A stretch of 64,000 nucleotides of DNA, taken from NCBI RefSeq assembly GCF_004216555.1, contig NZ_SGWQ01000018.1, positions 1 through 64,000 of the forward strand, in the 5' to 3' direction. Under the pieces are notes generated by a model. That model worked only from the letters and a program-made list of their open reading frames with translations. It made no database searches and had not been told where the DNA came from. The position numbers and the translations under genes are program-made. Positions 25,287 through 36,481 of this stretch are shown piece after piece. Source of the DNA: Herbihabitans rhizosphaerae. Lineage in GTDB: Bacteria; Actinomycetota; Actinomycetes; Mycobacteriales; Pseudonocardiaceae. Position 1 is the first letter of the stretch, and each line of letters opens with the position of its first letter.

Positions 25287-25988
25287 GTGACAGTTGCGAT
25301 CACCACCGCTGAGGCACTCGCGTGGCAGGACTCCTGGGACCTCCAGGCCGAGGCGTACCTCCCCGGCCGGGAGGACGCGTTCACCGTGATGTGCGAGCTC
25401 GCCGGGGAACTCCACGCCCGCGCGCCCGGCCCTCCGCGCGTACTGGACCTGGCCGGCGGAACCGGCTCGATCGCCCTGCGAGTGTCCCGCCGTCTGCCGG
25501 ACGCCGACGTGACACTCGCCGACGTCGACCCCGTGCTGCTGGCCATCGCACGCGCGTCACTGCCCGCCGGCACGCGGATCGCCGAGGCCGACCTGGACAG
25601 TCCACAGTGGACAGACGCGCTGCCGCACGACCGGTACGACCTCGTCGGAGTGTCCGCCGCGCTGCACTGCCTGCCGAGCGATCGCCAGCGAGAGGTGTAC
25701 GCCGAGATCCACTCGGTGCTCGCGCCCGGCGGCCTGCTCTGCCATGCCGATCAGGTCACCGACGCCGAACGACTCCCCGCCGCTCCCCCGGCTCTCACCT
25801 GGGCCCAGTGGTGGGCCGAGATCGAGCGGGATCCGGTCCTCGGCGGGCACCCGCGCACCGAGCGCCCCAGCGCGGACGCCTACCAGGAGACCGCGTGGCA
25901 CCTCGACGCGATCCGCGCCGCGGGCTTCGCCCATGTCGACGTCGTCTGGCGCCACCGCACCAGCGTGATGATCACCGCGACGACCTGA
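25287..25988 (+). CDS. SAM-dependent methyltransferase (class I)
   Basis: A 233-residue class I methyltransferase. Motif I is VLDLAGGTGSIALRV (residues ~51-65), the acidic loop is LADVDPVLLAIA and the post-I region continues IAEADLDSPQW. The fold is that of small-molecule methyltransferases, and the acceptor cannot be told. GTG start, 25 nt after the HD gene; no strong ribosome-binding site is seen. It may belong to the preceding cassette or be independent. One copy of the 13-bp palindrome lies in it in a different frame (25600-25612, read as SPQWT). Confidence 0.85.
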   Translation: MTVAITTAEALAWQDSWDLQAEAYLPGREDAFTVMCELAGELHARAPGPPRVLDLAGGTGSIALRVSRRLPDADVTLADVDPVLLAIARASLPAGTRIAEADLDSPQWTDALPHDRYDLVGVSAALHCLPSDRQREVYAEIHSVLAPGGLLCHADQVTDAERLPAAPPALTWAQWWAEIERDPVLGGHPRTERPSADAYQETAWHLDAIRAAGFAHVDVVWRHRTSVMITATT

Positions 25989-26001
25989 CCCGACTACGCG
26001 G

Positions 26002-26427
26002 TCAATGCCAGCCGATCAACCAGAGCATCCGGCACAACGTCACCCGGCCGCGTATCCGGGCCGACAGGTCGGCCGCCTCGTGGTAGGCGGACTGATAAGG
26101 CCAATGTCCCGACCCGAGCTTCGGATATCCGCGCTCCCCCGGCGGCAGCACGATCTGATACGGCTGGTGATTCCCAGGGTGGCCCTTCTCCTCAGACGGC
26201 GGCCACTCCCGCACCAGGGTCCCGTTGTCCACGACGGCCAGCTTCTCCAGCGCCTGGAGCATGGTGTACCCGGTCGAGATCGCCGCCGTCAGATCGCGCG
26301 AGGCCGTGCTCGGCAGGTCAGCGAGGAAGCACCGCGATGGCTGGCCGTGGGCCCAGAAGAACCGAGCCGTCTCGGCGTGATCCACGTCGAACACGCTCGG
26401 CGCGCCGCTGGGCCAATCGTCGTGCAT
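26002..26427 (-). CDS. Hypothetical protein
   Basis: A 141-residue soluble protein, starting MHDDWPSGAPSVFDV, 8 nt downstream of the ctaB stop on the same strand. It is rich in aromatic and histidine residues (HWPYQSAYHE) and has no recognised motif, signal peptide or membrane segment. The ATG chosen lacks a clear ribosome-binding site, so translation may depend on ctaB readthrough. The frame continues upstream through ctaB as an out-of-frame shadow, which I do not count. Function unknown. Confidence 0.55.
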   Translation of the reverse strand: MHDDWPSGAPSVFDVDHAETARFFWAHGQPSRCFLADLPSTASRDLTAAISTGYTMLQALEKLAVVDNGTLVREWPPSEEKGHPGNHQPYQIVLPPGERGYPKLGSGHWPYQSAYHEAADLSARIRGRVTLCRMLWLIGWH

Positions 26428-26435
26428 GCCGAAGG

Positions 26436-27365
26436 TCAGAACGGCCAGCCGAGCACGGGCAGCGCCACCACCGCGTCCACCGCCAGCCCGAAGAACACCA
26501 CCGACAGGTAGCTGTTCGACAGGTGGAAGAACCGCATGGTGTTGGCGTTCTCGCCGCGCTTGATCTTGGCCCGCAGCCGGTGCGCGGCGATCGCGAACCA
26601 CAGCCCGGCAAGCCCCGCCACCGCCGGGTAGATCCAGCTCGTGACCGGGAACAGCAGCAGCGAGCAGACCACGGTCAGCCAGGTGTAGATGACCATCTGC
26701 TTGACGACCTGCTCCAGCGTCGCCACCACGGGCAGCATCGGCACGCCGGCACGCGCGTAGTCGTCCTTGAACTTGATCGCCAGCGCCCAGGTGTGCGGCG
26801 GCGTCCAGAAGAACACGATGCCGAACAGGACGAACGCCGGCCAGGCCACCCCACCGGTGATCGCGGACCAGCCGATCACCACCGGCATGCAGCCGGCGGC
26901 GCCGCCCCACACGATGTTCTGCGCGGTGCGCCGCTTCAAGATCAGCGTGTACACGAAGATGTAGAACAGGATCGTGGCCACCGCGAAGATCGCGGGCAGC
27001 AGGCCGACGGTCATCCACAGGAACGCGAACGCCGCGATTCCGAGCACCACGCCGAAGATCAGCGCGTTGCGCGGCGAGACGTCGTGCCGAGCCAGCGGGC
27101 GCGCCTTGGTCCGCTTCATCAGCTTGTCGATGTCGGCGTCCACGTAGCAGTTCAGCGCGTTCGCACTGCCCGCGGCGAGCGTCCCGCCGGCGAGCGTGCA
27201 CGCGATCTGCCACAGCGGCGGGAATCCGCGCGCGGCGAGCAACATCGCCGGAATCGTGGTGACCAGCAGCAACTCGATGACTCGGGGCTTGGTCAACGCG
27301 AAGTAACTGCGCACCACCGCGGCGGGGCGCCGGGGGGCGGACGGTGCTTCGATGGTGAGGCTCAC
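26436..27365 (-). CDS. ctaB: Protoheme IX farnesyltransferase (heme O synthase)
   Basis: Integral membrane UbiA-family prenyltransferase that adds a farnesyl group to protoheme, making heme O for cytochrome oxidase. The 309-residue product has about nine hydrophobic segments and the catalytic Asp-rich motif [15 protein letters not shown] (residues ~64-78), followed by [10 protein letters not shown]. It is transcribed divergently from tkt, the standard actinobacterial order ctaB / tkt-tal-pgi-zwf-opcA-pgl. No anomalies seen. Confidence 0.95.
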   Translation of the reverse strand: MSLTIEAPSAPRRPAAVVRSYFALTKPRVIELLLVTTIPAMLLAARGFPPLWQIACTLAGGTLAAGSANALNCYVDADIDKLMKRTKARPLARHDVSPRNALIFGVVLGIAAFAFLWMTVGLLPAIFAVATILFYIFVYTLILKRRTAQNIVWGGAAGCMPVVIGWSAITGGVAWPAFVLFGIVFFWTPPHTWALAIKFKDDYARAGVPMLPVVATLEQVVKQMVIYTWLTVVCSLLLFPVTSWIYPAVAGLAGLWFAIAAHRLRAKIKRGENANTMRFFHLSNSYLSVVFFGLAVDAVVALPVLGWPF

Positions 27366-27460
27366 GACGCGACCACCAGGCGTTTCGTGTGCACGGCGCT
27401 CCTCGATATCAATTGCCCCACCGCGGGAATGCTAACCGCGCGCGAACACACTCCCCATAT

Positions 27461-27482
27461 CGGGTGCCCTTCTGGGCACCCG
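27461..27482. other. Perfect hairpin in the ctaB-tkt divergent region
   Basis: CGGGTGCCC (27461-27469) and GGGCACCCG (27474-27482) form a 9-bp stem with loop TTCT, 65 nt before the tkt start and 96 nt before the ctaB start. It may be a leader structure or operator of tkt, or a divergent insulator. No T-tract follows. Confidence 0.5.
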
Positions 27483-27547
27483 ACTAGTCTGCAGACGGGC
27501 GCGACCTGCCCGACCCCGCCATCGTCTGAAACCGGAGCCTGAGAGCT

Positions 27548-29665
<2,118 letters not shown>

Positions 29666-29689
29666 AACCGTTGAGGGGAGCGAAAACCA

Positions 29690-30826
29690 GTGACTGAAAC
29701 TGCCTCAAGTGCCGGCAGGCACGACCGACTCAAGGCACTGTCCGACGCGGGCGTGTCCATCTGGCTGGACGACCTGTCCCGGGAGCGGCTGAACTCGGGC
29801 AACCTGGCCGAGCTGGTGCGGGACAAGAGCGTCGTCGGCGTGACCACGAACCCGACGATCTTCGCCAACGCGCTGGCCGACGGTGAGGCCTACGACGAGC
29901 AGGTGCGCGAGCTGGCCGCGCGGGGCGCCGACCTGGACGCCACCGTGCGCGAGCTGACCACCACCGACGTGCGCAACGCGTGCGACCTGTTCCGCGGCAC
30001 CTGGGAGTCCACCGACGGTGTGGACGGCCGGGTGTCCATCGAGGTCGACCCGCGGCTGGCCAACCAGACCGACCCGACCGTGGCCGAGGCGCTCGACCTG
30101 TGGAAGACCGTCGACCGCCCGAACCTGCTGGTGAAGATCCCGGCCACCAAGGAGGGCCTGCCGGCGATCACCCGCACGCTCGCCGAGGGTGTCAGCGTGA
30201 ACGTGACGCTGATCTTCTCGGTGGAGCGCTACCGCGAGGTGATGGAGGCTTACCTGTCCGGTCTGGAGAAGGCCAAGGAGAACGGCCACCAGCTCGCCCA
30301 GATCGAGTCGGTGGCGTCGTTCTTCGTGTCCCGTGTGGACACCGAGGTGGACAAGCGGCTGGACGCGATCGGCACCGACGACGCGAAGGCGTTGCGCGGC
30401 AAGGCGGCCGTGGCCAACGCGCGGCTGGCGTACGCGGCGTTCCAGGAGGTCTTCTCCGGTGAGCGCTGGGACGCGCTGGCCGCCGCCGGTGCGCGCGCGC
30501 AGCGTCCGCTGTGGGCGTCCACCGGCACGAAGAACCCGGACTACTCCGACACGCTGTACGTCGACGATCTCGTCGTCGCCGACACGGTGAACACGATGCC
30601 GGAGAAGACCCTGCACGCCTATGCCGATCACGGCGGCGAGCCCGCCGACCGGGTGACCGACACCGGTCCGCAGGCCAAGGGGATCTTCGAGGCGCTCACC
30701 ACGGTCGGCATCGACGTCGACGACGTGTACGACGTGCTCGAGCGCGAGGGCGTGGAGAAGTTCGAGAAGTCGTGGCTCGAGCTTCTCGATACAGTTCGTG
30801 GTCAGCTGGACAAGGCCTCCAACTGA
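29690..30826 (+). CDS. tal: Transaldolase
   Basis: Transfers a dihydroxyacetone unit between sugar phosphates through a Schiff-base lysine. The 378-residue product is of the actinobacterial long type, with NPTIFANAL at the N-terminal barrel strand and VKIPATKEG, which carries the Schiff-base lysine. The GTG start at 29690 is preceded by GAGGGGAG. It sits between tkt and pgi, both on the same strand. No anomalies seen. Confidence 0.96.
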   Translation: MTETASSAGRHDRLKALSDAGVSIWLDDLSRERLNSGNLAELVRDKSVVGVTTNPTIFANALADGEAYDEQVRELAARGADLDATVRELTTTDVRNACDLFRGTWESTDGVDGRVSIEVDPRLANQTDPTVAEALDLWKTVDRPNLLVKIPATKEGLPAITRTLAEGVSVNVTLIFSVERYREVMEAYLSGLEKAKENGHQLAQIESVASFFVSRVDTEVDKRLDAIGTDDAKALRGKAAVANARLAYAAFQEVFSGERWDALAAAGARAQRPLWASTGTKNPDYSDTLYVDDLVVADTVNTMPEKTLHAYADHGGEPADRVTDTGPQAKGIFEALTTVGIDVDDVYDVLEREGVEKFEKSWLELLDTVRGQLDKASN

Positions 30827-30863
30827 TCTTCGTAGACCACCGGACGAGAGGGTCGCTCCGACG

Positions 30864-32483
30864 ATGGCAGACCAACCCGAACAGCTCGCGGTAACGCTTG
30901 TAGATCAGCGACTGGCCGGGGAGGCGGCACCATTCGCGGAGCGGCTCGTCTCCGACCGGGTCGCCTCCAAGCTCACGTCCCAGGACCCCACGCTGTGGGG
31001 CCCGGACGCCGAGCCGGAATCGGCGATCCGCTTGTCGTGGACCACGCTGCACGACACGTCCCGCCCACTGTTGGCGGAGATCGAGGCGCTGCGCGCGGAA
31101 CTGCAGGCCGACGGCGTGGACCGCGTTGTGCTCGCCGGCATGGGCGGCTCGTCGCTCGCGCCGGAGGTGATCACCAGCACGGCGGGCGTGCCGCTGACCG
31201 TGCTGGACACCACCGATCCCGGGCAGGTGGCCGACGCGCTCGCCGGCGACCTGGACAGCACGGTGCTGGTGGTGTCGTCCAAGTCGGGCTCCACGGTGGA
31301 GACCGACAGCCACCGGCGGATCTTCGAGAAAGCCTTCACCGCCAACGGAATCGACGCCGCGTCGCGCATCGTGGTGGTGACCGACCCCGGCTCCCCGCTG
31401 GAGTCGGCGTCGCTGGACGCCGGCTACCGCAAGGTGTTCACCGCGGACCCGAACGTCGGCGGGCGCTACTCGGCGCTCACCGCGTTCGGCCTCGTGCCGT
31501 CCGGGCTGGCCGGCGCCGACGTCGGCGCGCTGCTGGACGACGCGGCCGCCGCGTCCAAGGTGCTTTCCCTTGACAGCGAAGAGAATCCGGGCCTGCGGCT
31601 GGGTGCCGCGCTCGGCGCGGCGCACGCCCGCGGCGCGGAGAAGGTGGTCTTCGCCGACACCGGTTCCGGGATCACGGGCTTCGGCGACTGGGCCGAACAG
31701 CTCATCGCCGAGTCCACCGGGAAGAACGGCACCGGGCTGCTGCCGGTCGTCGCGGAGAGCCCCGACTCCCCCGGGTTCGCCGACGCCGGCACCGACGCCA
31801 CGACTGTCGCGATCGGACCGTCGGCCACCGCGGCGATCGCGGTCACCGGCCCGCTCGGCGCGCAGTTCCTGCTCTGGGAGTACGCGACCGTGGTGGCCGG
31901 GCGGCTGCTCGGCATCAACCCGTTCGACCAGCCGGACGTGGAAGCGGCGAAGAAGGCCTCCCGCGCGCTGCTGGACAACCCGGACGCCGCGAACGCCGGC
32001 GAACCGTCCTTTGTGGACGGTCCGGTGGAGGTGTACGGCGTCCCGGGTACCGCCGGCCCGAGCACGCTCGCCGAGACGCTGCGGCAGTTCCTGGCGCTGG
32101 TCCCGGACGCCGGGTATATCAGCGTGCAGGCCTATCTTGACCGGCTGGACGACGCGTCGGCGATCCTGCTACGCACCGAGCTGGCCCGGCGCACCGGCAC
32201 CCAGACCACGTTCGGCTGGGGCCCGCGCTTCCTGCACTCGACCGGCCAGTACCACAAGGGCGGCCACCAGAACGGCGTGTTCCTGCAGCTCACCGGCGCG
32301 GTCGAGAACGATCTCGAGGTGCCGGACCGCCCGTACACGCTGGGTGTGCTGCAGCGGGCGCAGGCACTCGGCGACGGGCAGGTGCTCGCCGAGCGCGGCC
32401 GCCCGGTGCTGCGCCTGCACCTCACCGACCGCGCCGCCGGCCTCGCCCACGTCGTCCGCGCACTCGAGGGGATTGGACATTGA
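30864..32483 (+). CDS. pgi: Glucose-6-phosphate isomerase
   Basis: Interconverts glucose-6-phosphate and fructose-6-phosphate, linking glycolysis to the oxidative pentose branch encoded next door. The 539-residue product shows the SIS-fold phosphate-binding segments VLAGMGGSSLAPEV and SSKSGSTVET, and the late HKGGHQNGVFLQ region. The ATG start 30864 (MADQPEQL) is chosen because upstream codons overlap the tal end without similarity. The stop overlaps the zwf start in TTGA, so the two are translationally coupled. This combined order with zwf is typical of actinobacteria. Confidence 0.93.
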   Translation: MADQPEQLAVTLVDQRLAGEAAPFAERLVSDRVASKLTSQDPTLWGPDAEPESAIRLSWTTLHDTSRPLLAEIEALRAELQADGVDRVVLAGMGGSSLAPEVITSTAGVPLTVLDTTDPGQVADALAGDLDSTVLVVSSKSGSTVETDSHRRIFEKAFTANGIDAASRIVVVTDPGSPLESASLDAGYRKVFTADPNVGGRYSALTAFGLVPSGLAGADVGALLDDAAAASKVLSLDSEENPGLRLGAALGAAHARGAEKVVFADTGSGITGFGDWAEQLIAESTGKNGTGLLPVVAESPDSPGFADAGTDATTVAIGPSATAAIAVTGPLGAQFLLWEYATVVAGRLLGINPFDQPDVEAAKKASRALLDNPDAANAGEPSFVDGPVEVYGVPGTAGPSTLAETLRQFLALVPDAGYISVQAYLDRLDDASAILLRTELARRTGTQTTFGWGPRFLHSTGQYHKGGHQNGVFLQLTGAVENDLEVPDRPYTLGVLQRAQALGDGQVLAERGRPVLRLHLTDRAAGLAHVVRALEGIGH

Positions 32484-34033
32484 CCGCCACTTCCGCGCCA
32501 CGCAGTTGGCGCAACCCGCTGCGGGACGAGCGGGACAAGCGGCTCCCGAGGATCGCCGGCCCGTGCGGCCTGGTGATCTTCGGCGTGACCGGTGACCTGT
32601 CCCGCAAGAAGCTGATGCCCGCGATCTACGACCTGGCCAACCGCGGCCTGCTGCCGCCGGGCTTCTCGCTGGTCGGGTTCGCCCGCCGGGACTGGGCCGA
32701 CCAGGACTTCGGCCAGGTCGTCTACGACGCGGTGAAACAGCACGCGCGCACGCCGTTCCGCCAGGCCGTGTGGGATCGCCTCGCCGAGGGGATCAGGTTC
32801 GTGCAGGGCAGCTTCGACGACGACGCCGCGTTCGACCAGTTGGCCGCGACCGTCTCGGCCCTCGACCAGGAGCGCGGCACCGGCGGCAACCACGCGTTCT
32901 ACCTGTCGATCCCACCGGGCGCGTTTCCCGTTGTGTGCCAACAGCTCCGGCGCTCCGGGCTGGCTGAGCCTCCCGGCGACAAAGACGGCCACTGGCGGCG
33001 CGTGGTGATCGAGAAGCCGTTCGGTCACGATCTGAAAAGCGCCCAGCAGCTCAACAAGATCGTCAACAACGTCTTCCCCGAGGAGTCGGTGTTCCGCATC
33101 GACCACTACCTCGGCAAGGAGACCGTGCAGAACATTCTGGCGCTGCGCTTCGCGAACCAGCTGTTCGAGCCGATCTGGAATGCCAACTACGTCGACCACG
33201 TGCAGATCACCATGGCCGAGGACATCGGCCTCGGCGGTCGCGCCGGCTACTACGACGGCATCGGCGCTGCCCGCGACGTGATCCAGAACCACCTGCTGCA
33301 ACTGCTCGCGCTCACCGCGATGGAGGAGCCGGTCTCCTTCCACCCGAACGAGTTGCGCACCGAGAAGATCAAGGTGCTCTCGGCGACCAAGCCGGTCACG
33401 CCGTTCGCCGAGACCACCGCGCGCGGCCAGTACGCCGGCGGCTGGCAGGGCGGCCAGAAGGTGCCCGGTCTGCTGCAGGAGGAGGGCTTCTCGAAGGATT
33501 CGGTCACCGAGACCTTCGCCGCGATCACGCTCGAGGTGAACACCCGCCGCTGGGCCGGCGTGCCGTTCTACCTGCGCACCGGCAAGCGGCTCGGTCGCCG
33601 CGTCACCGAGATCGCCGTGGTGTTCAAGCGCGCGCCGCACCTGCCGTTCGACGACACCGCCACCGAGGAGCTCGGCCAGAACGCGCTCGTGGTGCGGGTG
33701 CAGCCGGACGAGGGCGTGACGATGCGGTTCGGCTCGAAGGTGCCCGGCTCGACCATGGAGGTGCGCGACGTCTCCATGGACTTCGGCTACGGGCACTCGT
33801 TCACCGAGTCCTCGCCGGAGGCCTACGAGCGGCTGATCCTGGACGTGCTGCTCGGCGAGCCGTCGCTGTTCCCGGTGAACTCCGAGGTCGAGCTGTCCTG
33901 GGAGATTCTCGACCCGGTGCTCAAGTACTGGCGGCAGACGGGCAAGCCCGAGTCGTACTCGGCGGGCACCTGGGGACCGGACTCGGCGGCCAACATGCTC
34001 GCCCGCACCGGAAGGCACTGGAGGCGGCCTTGA
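32480..34033 (+). CDS. zwf: Glucose-6-phosphate 1-dehydrogenase
   Basis: First oxidative pentose phosphate enzyme: glucose-6-phosphate plus NADP to 6-phosphogluconolactone. The 517-residue product has the nucleotide-binding FGVTGDLSRKKLMPA and the active-site signature RIDHYLGKETVQN. The start is TTG, overlapping the pgi stop, and its own stop overlaps the opcA start in the same TTGA arrangement, implying tightly coupled translation. Standard length, no missing motif. Confidence 0.96.
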   Translation: MTATSAPRSWRNPLRDERDKRLPRIAGPCGLVIFGVTGDLSRKKLMPAIYDLANRGLLPPGFSLVGFARRDWADQDFGQVVYDAVKQHARTPFRQAVWDRLAEGIRFVQGSFDDDAAFDQLAATVSALDQERGTGGNHAFYLSIPPGAFPVVCQQLRRSGLAEPPGDKDGHWRRVVIEKPFGHDLKSAQQLNKIVNNVFPEESVFRIDHYLGKETVQNILALRFANQLFEPIWNANYVDHVQITMAEDIGLGGRAGYYDGIGAARDVIQNHLLQLLALTAMEEPVSFHPNELRTEKIKVLSATKPVTPFAETTARGQYAGGWQGGQKVPGLLQEEGFSKDSVTETFAAITLEVNTRRWAGVPFYLRTGKRLGRRVTEIAVVFKRAPHLPFDDTATEELGQNALVVRVQPDEGVTMRFGSKVPGSTMEVRDVSMDFGYGHSFTESSPEAYERLILDVLLGEPSLFPVNSEVELSWEILDPVLKYWRQTGKPESYSAGTWGPDSAANMLARTGRHWRRP

Positions 34034-35064
34034 TCATCGATCTCCCGGCGACCACCACGTCACAGGTCAACGCGAAGCTCGTGGACCTGCGCGAGAAGGG
34101 TGGCGCGGTAACCCTCGGCCGAGTGCTCACGCTGGTGATCGTCACCGACGACGGCGAGCGCACCGAGGAGGCCATCGAGGCGGCCAACGACGCCAGCCGC
34201 GAGCACCCGTGCCGCGTGATCGTGGTGGCGCGCGGCGCGAAGAAGGCGGCGGCCCGGCTGGACGCGCAGATCAGGGTCGGCGGTGACGCGGGCGCAAGTG
34301 AGGTCGTCGTGCTGCGGCTGTACGGCCCGCTGGCCGACGAGGGCGCGAGCTGTGTCGTGCCGCTGCTGCTGCCGGACGCGCCGCTGGTGGCGTGGTGGCC
34401 GTTCGAGGCACCGGCCAACCCCTCGCAGGACCCGATCGGCCAACTCGCCCAGCGGCGGATCACCGACTCGGCCGCCGAGCGCGTCCCCGCCAAGGCGTTG
34501 ACCGTCCGCGCGAAGCACTACGCCGACGGTGACACCGACCTGGCCTGGACCCGGCTCACCCTCTGGCGGGCGGTGCTGGCGGCGGCGATGGACCTGCCAC
34601 CGTTCGAGAAGGTCACCGAGGCGACGGTGACCGGCGCGGGCGACTCGCCGTCCACCGAGCTGCTCGCCGCCTGGCTCGCCACCTGTCTCAAGGCGCCGGT
34701 GAAGCGGGTCAAGGCGGCCGACGGCCAGGGCATCGTGGCGGTCGAGTTGAAGCGCCGCTCCGGCTCGGTCGAGCTGCACCGGCCGGACACCAAAGTCGGC
34801 ACGCTCACCCAGCCCGGCCAGCCGTCCCGGCGGGTAGCGCTGCAGCGCCGGTCGATCCGCGACTGCCTCACCGAGGAACTACGCCGGCTCGACCCGGACG
34901 AGATCTACGAGAACGCGTTGAAGGGGCTGGACAAGATCGTCCGAGGGCGCGCGGGTACGAAGACGGCCGCGGCGCGCAAGGCACCGGCCAAGAAGAGCAC
35001 CACCAAGACCACCGCGACGAAGAAGCCCGCGGCAAAGGCGAAGCCCCCGAAGCCCCAGTCATGA
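34030..35064 (+). CDS. opcA: OpcA, glucose-6-phosphate dehydrogenase assembly/activator protein
   Basis: Accessory protein required for full glucose-6-phosphate dehydrogenase activity in actinobacteria and cyanobacteria. The 344-residue product starts MIIDLPATTTSQV with TTG, overlapping zwf. After residue ~308 it ends in a 30-40 residue tail very rich in lysine, alanine and threonine (KKSTTKTTATKKPAAKAK), similar in composition to histone-like tails. That tail could bind nucleic acid or acidic partners, or simply be disordered. Overlaps pgl by 4 nt. Confidence 0.93.
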   Translation: MIIDLPATTTSQVNAKLVDLREKGGAVTLGRVLTLVIVTDDGERTEEAIEAANDASREHPCRVIVVARGAKKAAARLDAQIRVGGDAGASEVVVLRLYGPLADEGASCVVPLLLPDAPLVAWWPFEAPANPSQDPIGQLAQRRITDSAAERVPAKALTVRAKHYADGDTDLAWTRLTLWRAVLAAAMDLPPFEKVTEATVTGAGDSPSTELLAAWLATCLKAPVKRVKAADGQGIVAVELKRRSGSVELHRPDTKVGTLTQPGQPSRRVALQRRSIRDCLTEELRRLDPDEIYENALKGLDKIVRGRAGTKTAAARKAPAKKSTTKTTATKKPAAKAKPPKPQS

Positions 35065-35840
35065 GCACGCCCCAGACGGTCGTCTACGCCAACCCGGAGC
35101 TGCTGGCCGCGGCCACCGCGGCACGGCTGATCACGCGCCTGGTCGACGCGCAGGCGGCACGCGGGCGCGCGTCGCTGGTGCTGACCGGCGGGCGCACCGG
35201 CACCGCCGTTCTCGAGCAGGTGCGGGCCACGCCGGCTCGGGACGCGGTCGACTGGACGGCGATCGACCTGTACTGGGGCGACGAGCGGTTCCTGCCCGCC
35301 GGTGACCCGGAGCGCAACGAAACCCAAGCGCGCCAAGCACTTCTGGACCACGTTCCGGTGCCGCCGGAGCGGGTGCACGCGATGGCGCCGCCGAACGGCG
35401 AGTTCGGCGACGACCCGGACGCGGTGGCCGCCGCGTACGCCGACGAGCTTGCCCGCGCGACCCGGCCGGAGGACCACGGACCGGTGCCGGTGTTCGACGT
35501 GTGCCTGCTCGGTGTCGGCGAGGAGGGGCACACCGCGTCGGTCTTCCCGTCCTCTCCCGCGGTGTACGAGACCGATCGCACCGTGGTCGCCGTGCGCAAC
35601 TGCCCGAAGCCGCCGCCGACCCGGATCTCCCTGACGCTGCCGGCGATCCGGCACTCCGCCGAGGTGTGGCTGATGACCACCGGCGGCTCGAAGGCCGCCG
35701 CCGTGTCGATGGCCCTGGGCGGTGCCGGCGAGATCCAACTCCCCGCGGCCGGCGCGATCGGACAGCGGCGCACGCTGTGGCTACTGGACAAGCAGGCCGC
35801 GGCGAAAGTGCCCGGAGTGTTCAGCCCTCCGCTCGCATGA
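35061..35840 (+). CDS. pgl: 6-phosphogluconolactonase
   Basis: Hydrolyses 6-phosphogluconolactone, the product of zwf. The 259-residue product has the sugar-isomerase-like motifs VLTGGRTGTAVLE and YWGDERFLPAGDPERN, and the LLGVGEEGHTASVFP signature. ATG at 35061 overlaps the opcA stop. Its stop overlaps the next membrane protein gene in ATGA, extending the operon beyond the pentose phosphate genes. Confidence 0.95.
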   Translation: MSTPQTVVYANPELLAAATAARLITRLVDAQAARGRASLVLTGGRTGTAVLEQVRATPARDAVDWTAIDLYWGDERFLPAGDPERNETQARQALLDHVPVPPERVHAMAPPNGEFGDDPDAVAAAYADELARATRPEDHGPVPVFDVCLLGVGEEGHTASVFPSSPAVYETDRTVVAVRNCPKPPPTRISLTLPAIRHSAEVWLMTTGGSKAAAVSMALGGAGEIQLPAAGAIGQRRTLWLLDKQAAAKVPGVFSPPLA

Positions 35841-36481
35841 GCGCCGGGGTGTCGGTCGCGGTCCGGGGCGCGACCAACGGATTCCGCCGCCAGGTGCGCG
35901 CCAGCGGCACGAGCCCGGCCGTCACCTACGCCGTCACCGGCTGCGGTCTTGTGCTGGCGATCGGCGCGCTGGTGTTGATCGTGCTCGCGTGGACCACCGA
36001 CGCGCCGTTCCTGGTGAGCCGGTTCCACGACTCCGATGACGGACCCGCGCCGATGGGGCTGCGGGTCGGCCTCACGGTCGTGCTGGGCGGATTCCTGGCG
36101 CTGTTCGCCGTGGCGTTCATGAGCGGCGCGCGAAAGCCGCGCCTCGCACTCGATGACAACGGCGTCTGGCTGACCAAGGGCAAGCGGAGCGGGCCGGGTC
36201 TGCCGTGGAGTGACATCACGGCCGTCACCGTCGCCACCACACAGGACGCCACGACCGTTCCCGCCGAGACGGCCACCGTTCCGCTGGTGGAGGTGTTCCC
36301 GGCCAAGGGCGTGCACGAGCGCGGGCAACTCGCCACGGCGTTCGAGGTCAACGCGCCGTCGCCGGGGCACGGCCTGCGCGGCAAGCGATTCGTGTTCCAG
36401 GTGGCGGGCACACCGGAGGAGCTGGCCGCGTTCGGCGCGGCCGCGGATCGCCTGTCCCCCAAGGAATCCCGCGAACCATGA
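35837..36481 (+). CDS. Two-TM membrane protein of unknown function
   Basis: A 214-residue protein with two transmembrane helices (residues ~31-52 and ~76-95) and a C-terminal cytosolic domain of beta-strand character (PRLALDDNGVWLTKGKRSG, WSDITAVTVATT) that resembles a bacterial PH-type fold. Function unknown. ATG at 35837 overlaps the pgl stop and its stop overlaps the next gene start in ATGA, so it is cotranscribed with the pentose phosphate genes and the following hydrolase, though a metabolic link cannot be shown. Confidence 0.75.
   Translation: MSAGVSVAVRGATNGFRRQVRASGTSPAVTYAVTGCGLVLAIGALVLIVLAWTTDAPFLVSRFHDSDDGPAPMGLRVGLTVVLGGFLALFAVAFMSGARKPRLALDDNGVWLTKGKRSGPGLPWSDITAVTVATTQDATTVPAETATVPLVEVFPAKGVHERGQLATAFEVNAPSPGHGLRGKRFVFQVAGTPEELAAFGAAADRLSPKESREP

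Noticed and set aside
26436-27213. Extension of the small gene at 26002-26427 upstream through ctaB as one 403-residue protein
   Set aside because: The upstream part is out-of-frame ctaB; ctaB itself is complete with all UbiA motifs.
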